Positions 23,892 through 32,816 of a stretch of DNA of 64,000 bases are shown here, one piece after another (the first letter of the stretch is position 1; each line of letters opens with the position of its first letter). The notes beneath the pieces were generated by a model. That model was not told the DNA's origin, ran no database searches, and saw only the letters and a list, made by a program, of their open reading frames with translations. Source of the stretch: Agromyces terreus (GTDB taxonomy: Bacteria > Actinomycetota > Actinomycetes > Actinomycetales > Microbacteriaceae). The stretch spans positions 434,001-498,000 of the forward strand of contig NZ_WBIS01000002.1 of NCBI RefSeq assembly GCF_009749465.1. The letters run 5' to 3'. The translations under genes were made by a program, and so were the position numbers.

Positions 23892-25301
23892 CTACTGCAT
23901 CGTGTCGAGGATGGACGTCAGCTGCTCGAACGTGGTGAGCGGGTTCACGATCGCGAACCGCGTGTTCGGCCGGCCGCCGTGCGAGCTCGGCGTGACGAAC
24001 GCGTGCTGGTCGTCGAGCAGCTTCGCCGACCAGGCGGCGTACTGCTCGCGGGTCCAGCCGTCGCGCTCGAACACGACGACCGAGAGCTGCGGGTCGCGCA
24101 CGAGCGTGAAGCCGTCGCGTCGCCGGATCTCGTCGGCGATGTCCTGCGCGAGCTGCAGCGAGGACCCGATCGCCTCGCGGTACGCCGCCCCGCCGTACGT
24201 CGCGAGCGAGAACCACATGGGCAGGCCGCGCGGCCGTCGCGTGAGGTGGATCGCGTAGTCGCTCGGGCTCCACTCGGGGGTCTCGGTGAGGGTGTCGAGG
24301 TACTCCGCGTGCTGGGTGTGCGCGCGGCGGCCGGCGTCGGGGTCGCGGTAGATGAGCGCGCACGCGTCGAACGGGGCGAACAGCCACTTGTGGGGGTCGA
24401 CGATCGCGGAGTCGGCGCGCTCGACGCCCGCGAACCGGTCGCGCGCGAGCGGCGAGAGCATGGCCGCGAGCCCGTAGGCGCCGTCGATGTGCAGCCAGAA
24501 GTCGAACTCGTCCTTCAGGGCCGCGATCGAGGCGATGTCGTCGACGATGCCGAAGTTCGTCGACCCGCCGGTCGCGACCACGGCGAAGACGGATGCCCCG
24601 TGCTCCTCGAGCGCGGCGCGCACCGCGTCGCCGCGCAGTTGTCCGTCGGGGCCGGGCTTCACGGCGACGATGTCGACGTCCATGACGCGGGTCGCCGAGG
24701 CGATCGAGGAGTGCGCCTCGGAACTGCAGACGACCTTCCAGCGGGGGGCGGATGCCTCGGGGTCGGCCGCCGCGAGACGGGCCCGCGCGCTCTCGCGTGC
24801 GGCGACGAGCGCCGACAGGTTGCCGAGCGTGCCCCCCTGCACGAAGACGCCGCCCGCGGTGGACGGGAAGCCGAACTCGTTCGCGAGCCAGCGCAGCACC
24901 TCGTTCTCGGCGTGCACGGCGCCCGACCCCTCGAGCCAAGAGCCGCCGTAGATGGCCGAGGCCGAGACCACGAGGTCGAACGCCGTCGCCGCGTTCGTCG
25001 GCGCGATCGGGATGAACGAGAGGTACTCGGGGTGGTCGGTCGTGATGCAGGCGGGCGCGAGCACGTGCTCGAAGATCGCGAGCGCGCGGCGTGCGCCGAT
25101 GCCCTGCTCGTCGATCGTGCGGCCCGCGAGGCGGTTGAGCTCGGCCGGGGAGAACGGCTTGTCGAGGGGCGTGTCCTCGGCGAGCATGCGGCGCCGCGAG
25201 TAGTCGAGGACGAGATCGACGATGGCCTCGGTCTCGTCGGTGACGGCGTGCATGCGCGTGGGGTCGGCCGGTGCGGTGCCGGTGCGTCGGTCGGTGCTCA
25301 T
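23892..25301 (-). CDS. PLP-dependent group II amino-acid decarboxylase
   Basis: This 469-residue enzyme of the aromatic-L-amino-acid/glutamate decarboxylase fold has its PLP lysine at K305 (VDPHKWLFAPFD) and an HIDGAYGL aspartate motif. It is only distantly similar to the desA-like enzyme at the left edge and has no siderophore partner or iron box. The substrate cannot be told: aromatic amino acids or small diacids are both possible. ATG 25301 starts MSTDRR; M17 is an alternative. A short inverted repeat TCACG-N7-CGTGA at 25340-25356 lies in its upstream region. Confidence 0.85.
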   Translation of the reverse strand: MSTDRRTGTAPADPTRMHAVTDETEAIVDLVLDYSRRRMLAEDTPLDKPFSPAELNRLAGRTIDEQGIGARRALAIFEHVLAPACITTDHPEYLSFIPIAPTNAATAFDLVVSASAIYGGSWLEGSGAVHAENEVLRWLANEFGFPSTAGGVFVQGGTLGNLSALVAARESARARLAAADPEASAPRWKVVCSSEAHSSIASATRVMDVDIVAVKPGPDGQLRGDAVRAALEEHGASVFAVVATGGSTNFGIVDDIASIAALKDEFDFWLHIDGAYGLAAMLSPLARDRFAGVERADSAIVDPHKWLFAPFDACALIYRDPDAGRRAHTQHAEYLDTLTETPEWSPSDYAIHLTRRPRGLPMWFSLATYGGAAYREAIGSSLQLAQDIADEIRRRDGFTLVRDPQLSVVVFERDGWTREQYAAWSAKLLDDQHAFVTPSSHGGRPNTRFAIVNPLTTFEQLTSILDTMQ

Positions 25302-25410
25302 GGGATTCAGCGTCGCATACGGCCCCGATACGCGCAATATCACGCGTCGAACGTGAATCATGCGCAGAATTCGTGCGTCTGGACGGGCTTGGGTTGGAGA
25401 TACTCGCGGA

Positions 25411-25618
25411 TCGAGACGGGTTTCGGCGGTCGAGGAGCGCAGCGTCTCGAGACCCCGGGTTGGTCTCGAGACGGCCGCGGGCGGCCTCCTCGACCGGCGG
25501 TCGGGGCCGGGTTGGTCTGGAGACGGCCGCGGGCGGCCTCCTCGACCGGCGGTCGGGGCCGGGCTGGTCTCGAGACGGGTTTCGGCGGTCGAGGAGCGCA
25601 GCGTCTCGAGACCCCGGG
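25411..25618. repeat. Interspersed palindromic repeat cluster R4
   Basis: The units differ from the other clusters: the B form reads GTCTCGAGACGGCCGCGGGC then CTCCTCGACCGGCGG, and the A form is CGGCGGTCGAGGAGCGCAGC then GTCTCGAGACC. The cluster lies in the divergent gap 25302-25661 between the decarboxylase and the endonuclease. The remainder of that gap (25302-25410) is slightly AT-richer and should hold the decarboxylase promoter. Confidence 0.85.
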
Positions 25619-25661
25619 CCGGCACCTGGCAGATGTCGGCGGTGTGTGGTCGAGTGGGGGC

Positions 25662-26483
25662 ATGGGCTTCGACGAACGCTTCCTCGGCATCGATGCGGCG
25701 CTGCCGCGAGTGAGCGAGGCGGATGCCGCGGCATCCGTCGGCCTCGATTACGTGCACTTCACCGTGGTGCTCGACTCGGTGCGGCGGTTCGCGCGCGTCA
25801 CGGGCGTCAACATCGACGGCGCCGCCCTGCGAGACGTGCCGCGCGGCGACGACTGGCGCTACGACGAGCGTGTTCCCGAAGACTGGCAGGCCGGCCCCGC
25901 GGTCTACGCCCGCAACGACCTCGACCGCGGGCACCTCGTGCGCCGCCGCGACCCCGTGTGGGGCGCGCCCGAGGTCGCCGCCCGTGCGAACAGCGACACG
26001 TTCCACTTCACGAACGCGGCACCGCAGGCGGGCGGGTTCAACCAGTCCCCAGAGCTCTGGCTCGGCCTCGAAGACCACGTGCTCGAGCACGCCGAGGCCA
26101 ACGATCTGCGGCTCAGCGTGTTCACCGCGCCCGTGCTCGGGCACGACGATCCGCCGTATCGGGGCATCCGCGTGCCCCTGCGCTTCTGGAAGATCGCGGC
26201 CTGGAACCGGTCGGGCGCGGGCGGCCCGGGCGCCGGCGAGCTCGCGACCGCGGGATTCGTGCTCGACCAGTCGCCGCTCGTCGACACGAGTGAGATCGTC
26301 GCGCCCGCGCCCGGCGAGGCGCCGCCGCTCGGGCCGTTCCGCACGTTCCAGGTGCCCGTCGCCGACATCGCCGCGATCACCGGGCTTTCGATGCCCGACC
26401 TCGTCGTCGCCGACGTGCTGCCGCAGACCCTCGCCGCCGCAGGGTGGCGTCGGCTCTACGGGGAATCCGACCTCATGCTCTGA
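25662..26483 (+). CDS. DNA/RNA non-specific endonuclease (NUC1 family)
   Basis: This 273-residue protein carries the NUC1 active site as YARNDLDRGHLVRRRDPVWG (catalytic His in DRGH) with the metal-binding Asn in HFTNAAPQAGGFNQ. The family cuts single- and double-stranded DNA and RNA with magnesium. Most members are secreted with a signal peptide; here no signal or membrane segment is visible, so either another export route or a cytoplasmic role must apply. No immunity protein is encoded next to it. ATG 25662 starts MGFDERFLG; the longer frame upstream is repeat cluster R4. Confidence 0.88.
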   Translation: MGFDERFLGIDAALPRVSEADAAASVGLDYVHFTVVLDSVRRFARVTGVNIDGAALRDVPRGDDWRYDERVPEDWQAGPAVYARNDLDRGHLVRRRDPVWGAPEVAARANSDTFHFTNAAPQAGGFNQSPELWLGLEDHVLEHAEANDLRLSVFTAPVLGHDDPPYRGIRVPLRFWKIAAWNRSGAGGPGAGELATAGFVLDQSPLVDTSEIVAPAPGEAPPLGPFRTFQVPVADIAAITGLSMPDLVVADVLPQTLAAAGWRRLYGESDLML

Positions 26484-26493
26484 GGCGTGCGCT

Positions 26494-26689
26494 GCCGCCG
26501 GTCGAGGAGCGAAGCGTCTCGAGACGACGCGGTGCCGCCGGTCGAGGAGCGAAGCGTCTCGAGACGACCCGGTGCCGCCGGTCGAGGAGCGAAGCGTCTC
26601 GAGACCTGTGAGGGCAGGGGTCTCGAGACGGCGCTGGCGCGCCTCCTCGACCGGCGGGCGTGGCCGCGGCGGCCTCCTCGACCGGCGGG
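26494..26689. repeat. Interspersed palindromic repeat cluster R5
   Basis: Three A units, then a B unit and a shortened B unit, fill the gap between the convergent endonuclease and CDF genes. The layout resembles clusters R1 and R2. Confidence 0.88.
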
Positions 26690-26704
26690 CGGGGCGCGGG
26701 CGGC

Positions 26705-27688
26705 CTACTCGGCCGTCGGGCGCAGGGCCGGGCCGCCGGGCGCCGCGAGGGTGAGCGAGGCGAGCTCGACCCGGGCGTCGGCCTCGAGCATTGCCTCGAG
26801 CCGTCGCAGCTCGCGTGCGGCATCCGCCTCTCCGCGGTCGCCGACGAGGTCGACCGCCGCGATCAGCAGCACCCGGCCCGGGCCGATGAACTCCATGTGC
26901 AGGAACGACACCCGATCGACCGCGGGCAGCGCGAGGAGCTCGCCGAGCATGTCGGAGCGCACCTCGGGCGGCACCGCCTCGCCGATGAGGAACGCCCGGT
27001 TGCGGCCGATGAGCAGCACCGCGACGACCCCGAGCAGCACGCCTACGGCGATCGACCCGATCGCGTCGTAGACCGGCGACCCCGTGACCTGATGCAGCAG
27101 GATGCCGAGGAACGCGATCGCGAGGCCGATGAGCGCGGCTGCATCCTCCGCGAACACCGCCCGGAGGGTCGGGTCGGAGCTCTGCGAGACGTGGTGCAGC
27201 GTGCCCACCCGGCGTCGCTGCGCGTCGCTGCGCGCCTGCCGGAAGGCGCGGATGAACGAGATCCCCTCGAGCACGAACGCGAGGCCGAGCACGGCGTAGG
27301 CGACGACGTAGTCGCTCGCCGGCTCGGGGTCGACGAGCTCCGAGATGCCGTGCTGGATCGACACCGCCGCGCCCACCGTGAAGAGCCCGAAGGCGGCGAA
27401 CATCGACCACACGTAGGCGTCCTTGCCGTAGCCGAGCGGATGCCGCGCATCCGACGGCCGCCGCGAGCGGCGCTCCGCGATCACGAGCAGCACCTCGTTG
27501 CCGGTGTCGGCCCAGGAGTGAGCCGCCTCGGCGACCATCGACGCGGAGCCGGTCAGCGCGGCCGCGACGGACTTCGCGAGCGCGATGAGCGCGTTCACGA
27601 CGAGGGCGACGATCACGGTGACGAGCGAGTCGCCCGAGGGCGCCGTCTCGCCCGACGGCGTCGCGCTGCCGGATCCGTCTTCTGCCAC
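26705..27688 (-). CDS. Cation diffusion facilitator (CDF) family efflux protein
   Basis: This 327-residue membrane protein has six predicted helices. The first two carry LTGSASMVAEAAHSWADTGNE, the HxxxD metal site of CDF proteins, and the later helix AVFAEDAAALIGLAIAF carries the second site. The family exports zinc, iron, manganese or cobalt in exchange for protons. The start GTG 27688 gives VAEDGSGS; the far longer open frame upstream lies antisense to the next gene. It is divergent from the flavin monooxygenase with a 75-bp gap. The metal is not evident. Confidence 0.88.
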   Translation of the reverse strand: MAEDGSGSATPSGETAPSGDSLVTVIVALVVNALIALAKSVAAALTGSASMVAEAAHSWADTGNEVLLVIAERRSRRPSDARHPLGYGKDAYVWSMFAAFGLFTVGAAVSIQHGISELVDPEPASDYVVAYAVLGLAFVLEGISFIRAFRQARSDAQRRRVGTLHHVSQSSDPTLRAVFAEDAAALIGLAIAFLGILLHQVTGSPVYDAIGSIAVGVLLGVVAVLLIGRNRAFLIGEAVPPEVRSDMLGELLALPAVDRVSFLHMEFIGPGRVLLIAAVDLVGDRGEADAARELRRLEAMLEADARVELASLTLAAPGGPALRPTAE

Positions 27689-27763
27689 GGGTACGAGTCT
27701 GGCACCGCGGCGCCGCTCGTGGGGCCTTGAGTGCGGCGGCACCGCGGTGCCAAGGTGGGACGC

Positions 27764-29350
27764 ATGGCGCCGCAAGCTCCGGCCGACGCATCCGCCCCGC
27801 TCGTCACCGACGTGCTCATCGTCGGTGCCGGCCCGAGCGGGCTCATGCTCGCCGTCTGCCTCGCTCGCCTGGGGGTCGACGCGATCGTCGTCGACGGCAA
27901 GGACGGACCGACCCGGGAGTCGCGCGCGCTCGTCGTGCAGGCGCGGTCGATGGAGCTCTACGACCAGCTCGGCCTCGTCGACCGCGTGCTCGCGCGGCGT
28001 TCCCCGGCGACGACCTTCATCCCGGGCGCCGGGCATCGAGAGCTCGGCCGCGTCGACCTCGCCCTCGCCGGGCGCGACGTCACGCCCCACTCCGAGATCA
28101 CCGTGTTCGAGCAGTCCGCGAACGAGCGCCTCCTCGTCGACGCGCTCGGCGAACTCGGACGCGAGGTGCGGTGGGGGCACCGCCTCGAACGGCTGTCGAT
28201 CGAGCCGGGCGACGGGTCGGCCGACTCCGCGGCATCCGCTCTGGCCACGCTCGCGACGGGCGATGTCTCTGGCGAAGGCGGCGCGACCGTCACCGTGCGC
28301 GCACGGTACTGCGTCGGCGCCGACGGCGCGCACTCGACGGTGCGGCGCGAGCTCGAGATCCCGTTCGAGGGCGAGACGAACGCGTTCACGTTCACGCTGG
28401 CCGACGCGATCGGCATGCGCGGCCTCGAGCCGCAGGCGATCAACGTGCGGTTCAGCGAGCGGCACATCATGCTCGGATTCGGCATGGGCGGCGATCGCGC
28501 ACGCCTCATCGGCGTCGTGCGCGACGACGACCTCGGCCCCGACGGGGAGGCGTCCGAGGAGGAGTCGCGCGGGGTCTTCCGGCGGGAGTTCGGCGTCGAG
28601 TACGAGGCATCCGCGTGGTTCACGACCTACCGGCTGCACCACCGGCTCGCCGCCCGATTCCGCAACGGTCCGTGCTTCCTCGTCGGCGACGCCGCGCACA
28701 TCCACTCGCCGGTCGGCGGGCAGGGCATGAACACCGGCCTCCAGGACGCCCACAACCTCGCCTGCGCATTCGCCGACGTGCTCGTCGACGGCATGCCCGA
28801 GGCGCGGCTCGATCGCTACGAGGCCGAGCGCCGGCCCGTCGGCAAGACGCTCGTCGACACGACCGACCGCCTGTTCGGGCTGGTGACGAGCGACACGCGC
28901 CGGGCGCGGCTCATGCGGTCGCGGGTGGTCCCGGCGGTCGGCCCCGTCGCGGTGCGGCTGATCCCTCGCCTCCTGGGCCTGCCGCGGGTGTTCGGGTTCG
29001 TCTCGCAGACGCGCATCCGCTATGGGCTTCCGGATGTCGCGGGCGCGACGTCTCCCGCCTGCGACGACGGGCTGCTCGGCATCCGTCTGCCGTGGACGGG
29101 CGACAACTTCGACGCGCTGCGGTCGATGCGCTGGCAGCTGCACGGATACGGCGTGCCGGAGCGCGCGGTGCGACGCATCGCGGGGGAGTTGGGCGTCGAG
29201 GCGCACGTGTTCGGCCCCGACCCGCACGGCCGGCTGCGCCGCTACCGGGTCTACCTCGTGCGGCGGGACGGCTTCATCGTGGCCGAGGTGCCGTCGCCCG
29301 GAACGGGTGCCGCGCTCGCCGCGGCGCGTGCCCGGCTCGCCGGGGGCTGA
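27764..29350 (+). CDS. FAD-dependent aromatic monooxygenase (PheA/TfdB type)
   Basis: This 528-residue flavoprotein hydroxylase has the N-terminal dinucleotide fold LIVGAGPSGLMLAV, the DG motif in CVGADGAHSTVRREL and the GD motif VGDAAHIHSPVGGQGMNTG, which together define the class A aromatic hydroxylases. It would add oxygen to a phenolic or polyketide-like substrate using NAD(P)H. Signals for the substrate are absent. ATG 27764 has AGGTGGGA upstream. It is followed within 25 bp by the ArfB gene on the same strand, with no functional link apparent. Confidence 0.87.
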   Translation: MAPQAPADASAPLVTDVLIVGAGPSGLMLAVCLARLGVDAIVVDGKDGPTRESRALVVQARSMELYDQLGLVDRVLARRSPATTFIPGAGHRELGRVDLALAGRDVTPHSEITVFEQSANERLLVDALGELGREVRWGHRLERLSIEPGDGSADSAASALATLATGDVSGEGGATVTVRARYCVGADGAHSTVRRELEIPFEGETNAFTFTLADAIGMRGLEPQAINVRFSERHIMLGFGMGGDRARLIGVVRDDDLGPDGEASEEESRGVFRREFGVEYEASAWFTTYRLHHRLAARFRNGPCFLVGDAAHIHSPVGGQGMNTGLQDAHNLACAFADVLVDGMPEARLDRYEAERRPVGKTLVDTTDRLFGLVTSDTRRARLMRSRVVPAVGPVAVRLIPRLLGLPRVFGFVSQTRIRYGLPDVAGATSPACDDGLLGIRLPWTGDNFDALRSMRWQLHGYGVPERAVRRIAGELGVEAHVFGPDPHGRLRRYRVYLVRRDGFIVAEVPSPGTGAALAAARARLAGG

Positions 29351-29372
29351 CCGGAGCGAGGATGATGGGCTC

Positions 29373-29810
29373 ATGCCCGCTGCCCACCGCCCCGGCCTCC
29401 GGGTCGACGCCGGACTCACGATCCCCGAGTCCGAGCTCTCCTGGCGGTTCTCGCGGTCGTCGGGGCCCGGCGGCCAGGGCGTGAACACCGCCGATTCCCG
29501 GGTGGAACTCGTGTGGGACGTGGCCGGCTCGGCCGCCCTCACGCCGATCCGACGCGAACGGATCCTCGAGCGCCTGAGCAGTCGCCTGGTCGACGGAGTG
29601 CTGACGATCGCGGCATCCGAACACCGTGCGCAGCTGCGCAACCGGGATGCCGCGCGCGCTCGACTCGCCGAGATCGTGGCCGAGGCGATGCGGCCGCCGT
29701 CGCCGACGAGGCGACCGACCCGCGCGACTCGCGGCTCCAAGGAGCGCCGGCTGAGCGCGAAGAGGCGGCGCACCGACGTCAAGCGCCTGCGGCGCCCGCC
29801 GACCGACTGA
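29373..29810 (+). CDS. arfB: Peptidyl-tRNA hydrolase ArfB (ribosome rescue)
   Basis: This 145-residue protein has the release-factor GGQ motif as SSGPGGQGVNTADSR and a basic C-terminal tail (SKERRLSAKRRRTDVKRLRR). That is the ArfB/YaeJ layout: the tail enters the empty mRNA channel of stalled ribosomes and GGQ hydrolyses the peptidyl-tRNA. It is too short for a release factor and lacks the codon-recognition domain. ATG 29373 follows GAGGATGATGGG. The long in-frame extension upstream runs antisense-like through the monooxygenase gene and is not coding. Confidence 0.92.
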   Translation: MPAAHRPGLRVDAGLTIPESELSWRFSRSSGPGGQGVNTADSRVELVWDVAGSAALTPIRRERILERLSSRLVDGVLTIAASEHRAQLRNRDAARARLAEIVAEAMRPPSPTRRPTRATRGSKERRLSAKRRRTDVKRLRRPPTD

Positions 29811-29930
29811 ACTCCCTGCCGGCTCGTGGTCGCCGAACGACGGCGGGTGCACACGATCGAACCGGTCCGTGAAAGTCGGGTGCGGGTCGAGCCGGGAGCG
29901 CAGGCTTGAGACAACACGAAGGGAGAAACC

Positions 29931-30797
29931 GTGATCGGCGTTCTCAACCGCCTCGTCGAATTCGTCGACCAGCACCTCACGGAGGAGATCGACCTCGCAG
30001 AACTGGCGAGCGACTCGGGCACCACGGAATACCACCTGCGGCGGATGTTCTCCTCGTTGGCGGGCATGCCGTTGTCCGAGTACGTGCGGCGACGTCGCAT
30101 GTCGGTCGCCGTGGCCGACGTGCTCGGCGAGGGCGACCTGCTGGGCATCGCGGTGCGATTCGGATACGGATCGACCGAGGCGTTCAACCGGGCGTTCCGG
30201 TCGGTGCACGGCGTCAACCCGGCTGACGTGCGCCGAGATGGCGGCCCCCTTCGCACGCAACCGCAGCTCAGGTTCCGCCTGACCGTAGAAGGGAACACCC
30301 CCATGGACACCCGCATCGCAGACCGCCCCGCCTTCCGACTCATCGGGCATTCGGCCCGGGTGCCGCTGATCCACGAGGGCGCGAACCCGCACATCCAGGC
30401 GTTCATCGCCTCGCTGCCCGCGACCGAGCACGCTCGACTGAAGGCGCTGGGCGACACCGAACCGGCCGGCCTCCTCCAGGTGAGCGCCGACGTGGACGCC
30501 GATTTCGCCGAGGGCAGCGAACTGACCTACCTGCACGGCGTCGCCGTGGTCGAGTCGTCGGAGGTGCCCGATGGTCTCGATGCGATCGACGTGCCTGCCG
30601 GAACCTGGGCGGTGTTCCGAACCGAGGGCCCGTATCCGGCCGCCCTCCAGTCGACGTGGGCGGCGACAGCCACCGACTGGTTCCCCTCGAACCCGTGGCG
30701 CCTGCGGCCGGGCCCCTCGATCGTGGCGGTGCTCGAGCGCGCCGACGACTTCAGCACCGCGACCTGCGAGCTGTGGATGCCGGTCGAACGCGCCTAG
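29931..30797 (+). CDS. AraC-family regulator with GyrI-like effector domain
   Basis: This 288-residue protein has an N-terminal AraC/XylS DNA-binding domain (LTEEIDLAELASDSGTTEYH; RFGYGSTEAFNRAFRSVHG) followed by a GyrI-like/effector-binding domain that starts near residue 125 (MDTRIADRPAFRLIGHSARV). It has the order of Rob- and SoxS-like regulators that sense small hydrophobic molecules. GTG 29931 is preceded by a strong GAAGGGAG ribosome site. It is convergent with the YjbR-like gene, with only 3 bp between stop codons. Targets are unknown. Confidence 0.9.
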   Translation: MIGVLNRLVEFVDQHLTEEIDLAELASDSGTTEYHLRRMFSSLAGMPLSEYVRRRRMSVAVADVLGEGDLLGIAVRFGYGSTEAFNRAFRSVHGVNPADVRRDGGPLRTQPQLRFRLTVEGNTPMDTRIADRPAFRLIGHSARVPLIHEGANPHIQAFIASLPATEHARLKALGDTEPAGLLQVSADVDADFAEGSELTYLHGVAVVESSEVPDGLDAIDVPAGTWAVFRTEGPYPAALQSTWAATATDWFPSNPWRLRPGPSIVAVLERADDFSTATCELWMPVERA

Positions 30798-30800
30798 CGT

Positions 30801-31193
30801 TCAACCCCGGTCGAGCTCGTCGAACTCGCGCACGAGGTACTTCGGGGCCTGCACCCGCCACGCCTCGGTCACGAGTTCGGCGAGGTGGTCGCCCTCGATG
30901 CCCGCCATGCGGAACGCGATCTTCGGCTCGCCCCACGGGGTCGTGGTGCGCAGGAACACGTCGGGCGCCATCTGCACGAGGGCGAGGGCGTCGACCGGGT
31001 CGGCGACCTTGACGCCGACCACGAGCTCGGTCGCGACGATGGCGCGCACGTCTTCGGGGATGCTCGGCCACGGGTGGCACTCCCACGCGTAGAGCTTGTT
31101 GCGCACGAACCACGCGGCACCGCCCGTGGCGGCGCGCTCCTCACTGCCGGGCAGCCGGTCGGCGGTGCGGCGCAGATCGTCGAGGGTGGCCAC
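30801..31193 (-). CDS. MmcQ/YjbR family protein
   Basis: This 130-residue protein has a YjbR-like CyaY-fold: the opening TLDDLRRTADRLPGSEE and the core WGEPKIAFRMAG are the family signatures. Family members are described as DNA-binding-like, with no established reaction. Length is normal. It appears to be a single gene with the convergent AraC-type gene downstream. Confidence 0.85.
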   Translation of the reverse strand: MATLDDLRRTADRLPGSEERAATGGAAWFVRNKLYAWECHPWPSIPEDVRAIVATELVVGVKVADPVDALALVQMAPDVFLRTTTPWGEPKIAFRMAGIEGDHLAELVTEAWRVQAPKYLVREFDELDRG

Positions 31194-31262
31194 GCTGCGA
31201 GCCTACGACCGGCCTGCGACACCGCGCCCGGCGCCGCGGAGGCCCGCCCCACATCGCACGCC

Positions 31263-31319
31263 GCGCCCGACGCCGCTCACCGCGCCCGGCGCCGCTCACC
31301 GCGCCCGGCGCCGCTCACC
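31263..31319 (-). repeat. Three 19-bp tandem repeats over the ABC permease stop codon
   Basis: The units at 31263, 31282 and 31301 have the consensus GCGCCCGGCGCCGCTCACC, with the second and third identical. Each carries TGA on the minus strand (31315-31317 is the true stop, then 31296-31298 and 31277-31279). The 19-bp period puts these in three frames. Confidence 0.9.
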
Positions 31320-32079
31320 GGTCGAGCTGCAGACGCCCCCACGCGAGCGCGCATAGCGAGCCGAACACGAACGGCACCGACGAGACGGCGAGCAGCGCGA
31401 CCGGCGGCACCTGCGACGGCGCGATGGCCCACAGGGCGGGCGCCACGAACGGCACCCACACGCCCACGCCGATGACGGCGGAGACCTGCGAGACGACGAT
31501 GATGCCGACCGTGGCGGCGATGCCCGGGAGCAGACCGCGGCCGAGGGTCGCCGCCCATGCCGCGGGCACGGCGAGCAGGGCGGTGAGCACCACGAGCACG
31601 GGCACGCGCAGGAGCTCCGCGGCGCCCGCGGCATCCGTCGCCCCGTAGCCGAGCGCGAGCCCCATGAGCGCGACCGCGATCGTGAGCACGACGGCGACGC
31701 CGAGCGCCCAGACGGCGAAGACGACGAGCTTCGCGACCGCGATCGTCGGTCGCCGCACGGGCAGCGCGAAGAGGCCCGAGACCGTGCCGTCGGCGAACTC
31801 GCGGCCGAAGATCCAGCTGAGGGCGACGCCGAACGCGAGCAGCCCGCCGGCGGCCGCGATCTGCACGACGACGCCGACGAGGCCCGCCCATCCGCCGGTC
31901 GCGGCCAGGGGGCCGAGCTTCGCGAGCACCTGCTCGTCGCCGGATGCCGCGCCGAGCAGCATGCCGCCCGTGAGCGCGACGAGGCCGCCGACGAGGATCA
32001 CGGTGATCCAGATCATGACCCGCGAGGCACGCGCCTTGCGCGCCTCGACGGCGACGACGGTGCCGAGCATCGCGTTCAT
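31315..32079 (-). CDS. ABC-2 type transporter permease
   Basis: This 254-residue integral membrane protein has about six hydrophobic segments and the ABC-2 pattern, with WIFGREFADGTVSGLFALPV as the conserved cytoplasmic coupling region. It pairs with the ATPase encoded just upstream, whose TGA overlaps this ATG (ATGA), making an exporter for drugs or peptides. The local TetR regulator heads the operon. The 3' end carries the 19-bp triple repeat. Confidence 0.88.
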   Translation of the reverse strand: MNAMLGTVVAVEARKARASRVMIWITVILVGGLVALTGGMLLGAASGDEQVLAKLGPLAATGGWAGLVGVVVQIAAAGGLLAFGVALSWIFGREFADGTVSGLFALPVRRPTIAVAKLVVFAVWALGVAVVLTIAVALMGLALGYGATDAAGAAELLRVPVLVVLTALLAVPAAWAATLGRGLLPGIAATVGIIVVSQVSAVIGVGVWVPFVAPALWAIAPSQVPPVALLAVSSVPFVFGSLCALAWGRLQLDR

Positions 32080-32816
32080 GCGCGCGGTCGTTCGACGTCG
32101 TCGGCGTGCACGAGCGCGAAGAACGCCCGCTCGAGGTCGACGCCCGCCGGATCGAGGTTCCCGATCACGCGCCCCGCGTTGACGACGGTGACGCGGTCGG
32201 CGATGCGGGCCACCTCGTCGAGGTGATGGCTCGAAACGAGCACGCCCGCGCCGGCGCCGGCGCGGCGGAGGAGCGCCTCGCGCAGGAGGATCACCCCGGC
32301 CGGATCGAGGGCGTTGGTGGGTTCGTCGAGCACGATGAGGCCCGGGTCGTGCTGTAGGGCTCCGGCGAGGCCGACGCGCTGCCGGTTGCCGAGCGACAGT
32401 CGGCTCGCCCGCACGCGCGCGTACCGCTCGAGGTCGAACTCGGCGAGGGCTCGCGCGACGAGCGCCTCGGCCCGCTCGCGCGGGATGCCGTGCAGGCGCG
32501 CCGACACGAGCAGGTTCGAGCGCACGTCGAGCTCGGGGTAGGCGAGCGGGTGCTCGACGAGATGGCCGACGCCCGCCCAGGCCTGCGGCGCGGCATCCGC
32601 GATCTCGACGCCGTCGAGTCGCACCGTGCCCGCCTGCGGGCGGAGCATCCCGAGCAGCAGGCGCATCAGCGTCGTCTTGCCGGCGCCGTTCAGCCCGACG
32701 ACGGCGTGGATCTCGCCCGCCGCGACGGTGAGGTCGATGCCCCGCACGCCCGCGCCGCCGGGGAACTCCCGCGCGATGGCGCGGGCCTCGAGGACCGCTC
32801 GCCGCACGGCCTTCAC
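32076..32816 (-). CDS. ABC transporter ATP-binding protein
   Basis: This 246-residue ATPase has Walker A GLNGAGKTT, the signature region RLSLGNRQRVGLAGAL (an LSxGx variant without the second G) and Walker B LIVLDEPTNALDP, followed by SSHHLDE. GTG 32816 overlaps the TetR stop by 4 bp (GTGA), and its own stop overlaps the permease start, so regulator, ATPase and permease form a tightly coupled operon. It is most like CcmA/DRA-type export ATPases for antibiotics or peptides. Confidence 0.9.
   Translation of the reverse strand: MKAVRRAVLEARAIAREFPGGAGVRGIDLTVAAGEIHAVVGLNGAGKTTLMRLLLGMLRPQAGTVRLDGVEIADAAPQAWAGVGHLVEHPLAYPELDVRSNLLVSARLHGIPRERAEALVARALAEFDLERYARVRASRLSLGNRQRVGLAGALQHDPGLIVLDEPTNALDPAGVILLREALLRRAGAGAGVLVSSHHLDEVARIADRVTVVNAGRVIGNLDPAGVDLERAFFALVHADDVERPRA

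Noticed and set aside
23892-27791. 1299-codon frame extending the PLP decarboxylase upstream
   Set aside because: It crosses repeat cluster R4 and runs antisense through the endonuclease, CDF and repeat DNA. The decarboxylase start at 25301 is supported by homology.
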